In this document: positions 60,342 through 64,000 of the stretch, in pieces
How the letters are laid out: each line of letters starts with the position of its first letter
Position numbering within the stretch: position 1 is the stretch's first letter
Assembly: GCF_014305095.1 (NCBI RefSeq)
Contig: NZ_JACRUI010000001.1
Span: 543,695-607,694 of the forward strand
DNA: 64,000 nt
Origin: Flavobacterium kayseriense
Lineage (GTDB): Bacteria > Bacteroidota > Bacteroidia > Flavobacteriales > Flavobacteriaceae
Reading direction: 5' to 3'
Notes under the pieces: generated by a model
Told to the model about the DNA's origin: nothing
Database searches by the model: none
The model's input: only the letters and a program-made list of their open reading frames with translations
Position numbers and translations under genes: made by a program

Positions 60342-62144
60342 ATGAAAGGGTTTTTCGGCATTTTAAACTTAAAAAAAGATAATTTTAAAATAGCAACGGC
60401 TAATTATCTACAAAATAAATCAAAAAGAAATCTAACTATTCCTCTTACAACAGATGATATCTTATTAATTGATTTTGATTCGTCCGTAGTTAATGACGCT
60501 AAATCTAAAAATCTGCAGTATGTCGGTTGGTGCCGATTAGACAATATAACCGAATTACAAACGCTTTTGAATCTTAAAAGCACTGCCATTGAAAGTGAAG
60601 TGATCCTTACTGCTTATAAAAAATGGGGAGAAGCTTGTGCTGAGCATTTTATAGGCGATTTTAGTTTTGCTATATGGGATAGTGAACAAAAGACTCTTTT
60701 TTTAGCCAAAGATCAAATGGGTATTCGTCCCCTTTTCTATTTAGAACAAAATGGATTATTCTACTTTGGGACAACTATTCCTGAAATAAAAATAGCATTA
60801 TTAGAAAAACCTTCATTAAATGAAATCTATATTGCTAAAGAATTAAGAAATTTCCCCCAAGAAATTGAGGATACTTTTTTTAAAGGCATTAAGCGTTTAA
60901 AACCGGCTCATTATATTTTCCTAAAAATAGAGGGAAGGTTAGAAGAAAAAAGGTATTGGGAACTTACGCCAGTTGATTTAAGTGAATGTAAAAGTGAAGA
61001 GGACTACCTTGTTTTGTTAAGAGCTACTTTTAAAGAAGCTGTTCTTTGTAGAATTAGAGATAAGAAAAATGTAGGATGCCAGCTTTCGGGAGGAATAGAT
61101 TCCTCTGCTATTGCAGTACTTTTATCAAGATTAATGAATAATAAAAATCTACACACATACTCTTTCGTATTAGACGACTTAACAAAAACATATTCAGAAA
61201 ATGCTATTGACGAACAAGGAACTCAGGAGGAAATTATCAATTATGCTAATTTAATTCGTGAGAATCATCATCATATCACTTCGTTCTACTACAAAAATGT
61301 CTTTGAAGAATTAGCTAAAAAAAATGCGGTAATGGGTGGCGTCGCTAATAGCGATTCTATCTGGCAAGATAGTTTATATAAAATAGCTGCTGAACAAAAT
61401 AAAATAGAAGTTATATTCAGTGGTTTTCCGGGAGATGAAGGATTATCTCAAACAGGAAGTAATTATTTTTATGATTATTTAAATGATTTTAAAGTTTTTG
61501 CATTATTTGCTTTTATTATCAATTTTAGAAGAGCTGCCATAAAAAAGATAGTTCAATACTATAGAGCAAAAAAAGCTAATACATCAGCTTTGGGCTATGA
61601 GGAACTTCAGAGAAAAAGAAACATGCTAAACATAAAATCTGAATTCTACACAGAACTGAAAGATCCTTCATTTAAATTTAATCCGAGTTTTAAAAGCTGG
61701 CAAAAACAGCAAATTTGTAGAGCCCATACTACTTTGAGAGCAGAGTCAGAAGGTACTTATGCAAATCAATATAACATAGAAACTGTTTATCCTTTAGCTG
61801 ATATACGTTTATTAGAAATCATGTATAGTTTACCGGCTGAATTATTTAAACCAAAGCCTTATTCAAGGGCTTTATTTAGGAATATATGTAAAGGAATTTT
61901 ACCTGACAGGGTGCGCCTTCAAACTAAAAGAAATGGTTCTAAAACACTAGCTTTTGCAGACTATTGGGTAACTAAAAAATCCGTTGAACTTAACCATTAT
62001 AAAATTAAGAATCATACTGGCCTGATGATGACCGAGGAGGAATACCATCTTAAAGAAACTGAAAATGAATTCATGCGAATGAAACGATTAAATACATTAA
62101 AAGAAATAGATTATCTTATAGATTTGAATTTACCGACGAATTAA
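60342..62144 (+). CDS. Lasso-peptide cyclase (C protein, asparagine-synthetase-like)
   Basis: Adenylates the Asp/Glu side chain of the core and closes the macrolactam on the N-terminal Gly. 600 residues. The N-terminal glutaminase-like domain lacks the catalytic Cys2 (starts MKGFFGILN), so it does not use glutamine, as in known lasso cyclases. The C-terminal domain has the pyrophosphate motif QLSGGIDSSAIAVLL (SGGIDSS 249-255) and FSGFPGDEGLSQTGSNYF, the counterpart of the GxGxDE loop. Complete. The nucleotidyltransferase gene follows 47 bases later on the same strand. Confidence 0.92.
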   Translation: MKGFFGILNLKKDNFKIATANYLQNKSKRNLTIPLTTDDILLIDFDSSVVNDAKSKNLQYVGWCRLDNITELQTLLNLKSTAIESEVILTAYKKWGEACAEHFIGDFSFAIWDSEQKTLFLAKDQMGIRPLFYLEQNGLFYFGTTIPEIKIALLEKPSLNEIYIAKELRNFPQEIEDTFFKGIKRLKPAHYIFLKIEGRLEEKRYWELTPVDLSECKSEEDYLVLLRATFKEAVLCRIRDKKNVGCQLSGGIDSSAIAVLLSRLMNNKNLHTYSFVLDDLTKTYSENAIDEQGTQEEIINYANLIRENHHHITSFYYKNVFEELAKKNAVMGGVANSDSIWQDSLYKIAAEQNKIEVIFSGFPGDEGLSQTGSNYFYDYLNDFKVFALFAFIINFRRAAIKKIVQYYRAKKANTSALGYEELQRKRNMLNIKSEFYTELKDPSFKFNPSFKSWQKQQICRAHTTLRAESEGTYANQYNIETVYPLADIRLLEIMYSLPAELFKPKPYSRALFRNICKGILPDRVRLQTKRNGSKTLAFADYWVTKKSVELNHYKIKNHTGLMMTEEEYHLKETENEFMRMKRLNTLKEIDYLIDLNLPTN

Positions 62145-62191
62145 AAAGCGCTATTAAATTCCTCTGAGAAATAAAAAAACAGTTTCTGTAA

Positions 62192-63427
62192 ATGAACGCT
62201 ACTAAAGACATAAAAAATAAATACGACTCTTCTATTGCCTTAATCGTTTTGTGCTGTAGAATACACTTTAAATCATCTAATTTAGATGATCTAAAGACCT
62301 TTATGGTTGCAAACGAAATTGATTGGTCAGTCTTTTATAAAAGTAGTTCTAAACAAAAGGTTAGACCTATCGTATATCGGATTCTATTAAAAACAGAATT
62401 ACCCGAAACTGTAAAAATTACTCTTACCAATGAGTTAAATAAACTCACTTTACATAGTTTTGAACAAGCAAAAGAAACAGAGCGTATTATTTATTTATGT
62501 AAAGAAAATGGCGTGAATTTACTTCCGTATAAGGGAACTGCATTTTCCAAACAGTTTTTCGGTAACATCAATATGAGGGAGTCTAGTGATATTGATCTTA
62601 TAATACCTCCAGATGACATCCCAAAGGCGATAGAAATACTTGAAAAAGATGGCTATTCACCCTATCAAAAAGAATACTACCAATGGGTAGGGCATGAACA
62701 ATTCATAAAGTTTCATAAAGATTTTAGTTTTGATAAGCACGATAGTTCTAAGAGACTGCACCATGTGGAACTGCATTTTAACATTTTAGGCAAAACGACT
62801 TACTTACCGGATCACCGAAATACATTTGTAACACAGCAAACGACAAACTATAAACTATTTCAAAAGGAAGTTGATTGCCTACTTCCCGTAGAACATTTTA
62901 GAGCAGTAGCGTTACACCATATGCTCATGGATACCATGGGATATTTAAAAACGGTAGTTGATCTTGCCCAAATGTTTCAATCAATTCAAGATATACAATC
63001 AAATCAGGAACTGAATTCCAACGAAATTGCCATTTTGAAGACGATGGAAGAACAGTATAACTTATCGTTAGTAAAAAATTTAATAAAAAGTTTATTGGGT
63101 GTCGACTTAGCTATATATTCCAGTCAAAAATCAACAAATTCATTAAGTAAAAGAATTTTAAGTGGGTCTTATAGAAAGGTTAGAGAAAATAAGTCGCCCT
63201 TTTTTGATACTATTTCGTTTACCTATACACATCTTAAATATAGTACCTTTTTTTATGTAAAAAGAATAGATAAGTTCAAATATTTGTCTAAAAGTTTCAT
63301 AAACATCATGCATCCGCAACCCGAGGATTGCATGTCTATCATCTTACCTAAGTACCTTTTTTTCATGTACTATATAATTAGGCCCTTTAGACTAGTATTC
63401 TTTCCAGGAGACCCAACAAAGAAATAA
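62192..63427 (+). CDS. Nucleotidyltransferase-family protein of the lasso cluster
   Basis: A 411-residue protein of the family that accompanies kinases in paeninodin-type lasso clusters. The nucleotidyltransferase signature is NMRESSDIDLIIPPDDI with metal ligands Asp133 and Asp135, preceded by LLPYKGTAFSKQFF. The C-terminal part is helical. By family context it may add a further group to the phosphorylated Ser; the exact reaction is not settled from sequence. Last gene of the plus-strand arm, followed by a bidirectional terminator. Confidence 0.85.
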   Translation: MNATKDIKNKYDSSIALIVLCCRIHFKSSNLDDLKTFMVANEIDWSVFYKSSSKQKVRPIVYRILLKTELPETVKITLTNELNKLTLHSFEQAKETERIIYLCKENGVNLLPYKGTAFSKQFFGNINMRESSDIDLIIPPDDIPKAIEILEKDGYSPYQKEYYQWVGHEQFIKFHKDFSFDKHDSSKRLHHVELHFNILGKTTYLPDHRNTFVTQQTTNYKLFQKEVDCLLPVEHFRAVALHHMLMDTMGYLKTVVDLAQMFQSIQDIQSNQELNSNEIAILKTMEEQYNLSLVKNLIKSLLGVDLAIYSSQKSTNSLSKRILSGSYRKVRENKSPFFDTISFTYTHLKYSTFFYVKRIDKFKYLSKSFINIMHPQPEDCMSIILPKYLFFMYYIIRPFRLVFFPGDPTKK

Positions 63428-63433
63428 AATCAA

Positions 63434-63478
63434 TAAAAAAAGCCTTCATTTCTAAATAAGAAATGAAGGCTTTTTTTA
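63434..63478. terminator. Bidirectional terminator at the right edge of the lasso cluster
   Basis: AAAAAAAGCCTTCATTTCT pairs perfectly with AGAAATGAAGGCTTTTTTT around a short loop. It serves both the nucleotidyltransferase gene and the convergent OmpH-like gene. Confidence 0.93.
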
Positions 63479-63495
63479 TACTTATTCAGAAAAAA

Positions 63496-64000
63496 TTATT
63501 TTTTTTCTTCCGTTTTTACTTCCTCTTTAGCATTTGTTTTAGAAGTAGCTTTGTATTTATCATTCAATGCTTTTACAACCTCTTTAGTAATATCATATTT
63601 GTCTTCAGCATATAAGACAGTTGCAGCATCGCCAGTTCCATATATGTAAGAATACCCTTTTTCTTTACCATAAGATTTGATAAACTTTTTAACGCCAGAA
63701 ACTAACGAGTCCATTTCGGCACCACTCTCTTGTTGCAATTGTTGTGCTAACGCTTGTTGTGCATATCCTAATTCTTGCTCTCTTTTTTGTAATTCTGCTC
63801 CACGCTTTTGCGCCCACTCTTGACCATTTGCTTGTGCCTGTGCTTGAAAATTTGACGCATCTTGTTTGAAGCGATTAATCTCTGCTTCTAGTTGTCTTCC
63901 TTTCTCACTAGATTGCGCTTTATATTTTTCTTCAAGATCTTTTGCTTCTGTGTATTCTTTCATTAATACCGACGTGTCAACATAAGCAGTTTTTACTTCT
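63496..64000 (-). CDS. OmpH/Skp-like periplasmic chaperone (5' end outside window)
   Basis: C-terminal ~167 residues of an OmpH-family protein. The frame continues through the window edge (KTAYVDTSVLMKEYTEAKD), so the true start and signal peptide lie beyond 64000 and the ATG at 63963 is not the start. Long coiled-coil arms (AEINRFKQDASNFQAQAQAN, QKREQELGYAQQALAQQLQQ) are typical of Skp, followed by YSYIYGTGDAATVLYAEDKYDIT and a Lys/Glu-rich tail. Chaperone for outer-membrane proteins. Confidence 0.88.
   Translation of the reverse strand, partial: EVKTAYVDTSVLMKEYTEAKDLEEKYKAQSSEKGRQLEAEINRFKQDASNFQAQAQANGQEWAQKRGAELQKREQELGYAQQALAQQLQQESGAEMDSLVSGVKKFIKSYGKEKGYSYIYGTGDAATVLYAEDKYDITKEVVKALNDKYKATSKTNAKEEVKTEEKK

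Overview
The window is low-GC DNA from a Bacteroidota genome, very probably a Flavobacterium or close relative. The reasons are the many Flavobacteriia-type gene families (DUF4837, DUF4349, a HU-CCDC81/SPOR protein, SpmA/SpmB fusion), lipoproteins of the SCK type, the near absence of Shine-Dalgarno sites, and promoters with the Bacteroidota -7 box TAnnTTTG. I saw no rRNA, tRNA, CRISPR array or replication origin.

Layout. 1-5500: class I fumarase, a SpmA/SpmB-type membrane protein, a PolB-like exonuclease, O6-methylguanine-DNA methyltransferase and a small c-type cytochrome lipoprotein. 5500-21200: an almost complete haem pathway. hemB, hemF, hemE, hemD, hemC and hemA lie on the minus strand. 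Divergently there is an AraC regulator, hemH, a MATE exporter and a hemJ-type protoporphyrinogen oxidase, followed by an orphan histidine kinase and an enoyl-CoA hydratase. Only hemL is missing. A REP-associated transposase (RAYT) with five REP-like palindromes is wedged between hemB and hemF. 21300-42700: mostly housekeeping (acyl-ACP desaturase, two PlsC acyltransferases, rnpA, S41 protease, OmpA proteins, LysM transglycosylase, pgk, holB, recA, trpS, a two-component system, bestrophin). 42700-48000: an unstable stretch with a displaced dprA 3' end, ~213-bp direct repeats around a secreted protein gene, intact dprA, a SPOR protein and a 4 x 136-bp tandem repeat. 48000-55500: EthD, AhpD-like, TetR, SDR, Bcr/CflA efflux, OsmC and a Pif1-like helicase.

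55500-63450 is a lasso-peptide biosynthetic cluster. It has an ABC exporter, a B2 leader peptidase, a B1/PqqD leader-recognition protein, an HprK-like kinase, a cyclase related to asparagine synthetase and a nucleotidyltransferase. A 37-residue precursor gene at 57697-57810 has a plausible 17-residue core ending in Ser. The kinase and nucleotidyltransferase make it a paeninodin-type cluster, whose kinase family phosphorylates the C-terminal Ser. It also held a sulfotransferase, now broken by several frameshifts and a stop.

Two other patterns deserve attention. Short second copies of the 3' ends of hemF and dprA lie just downstream of the intact genes and differ almost only at synonymous sites. 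Four copies of a structured ~80-bp element, starting GGAGC- or GGACAGC-like and ending near GGGCTA or GGGCTG, each lie just downstream of a gene in the same orientation. The window ends inside an OmpH/Skp-like gene.
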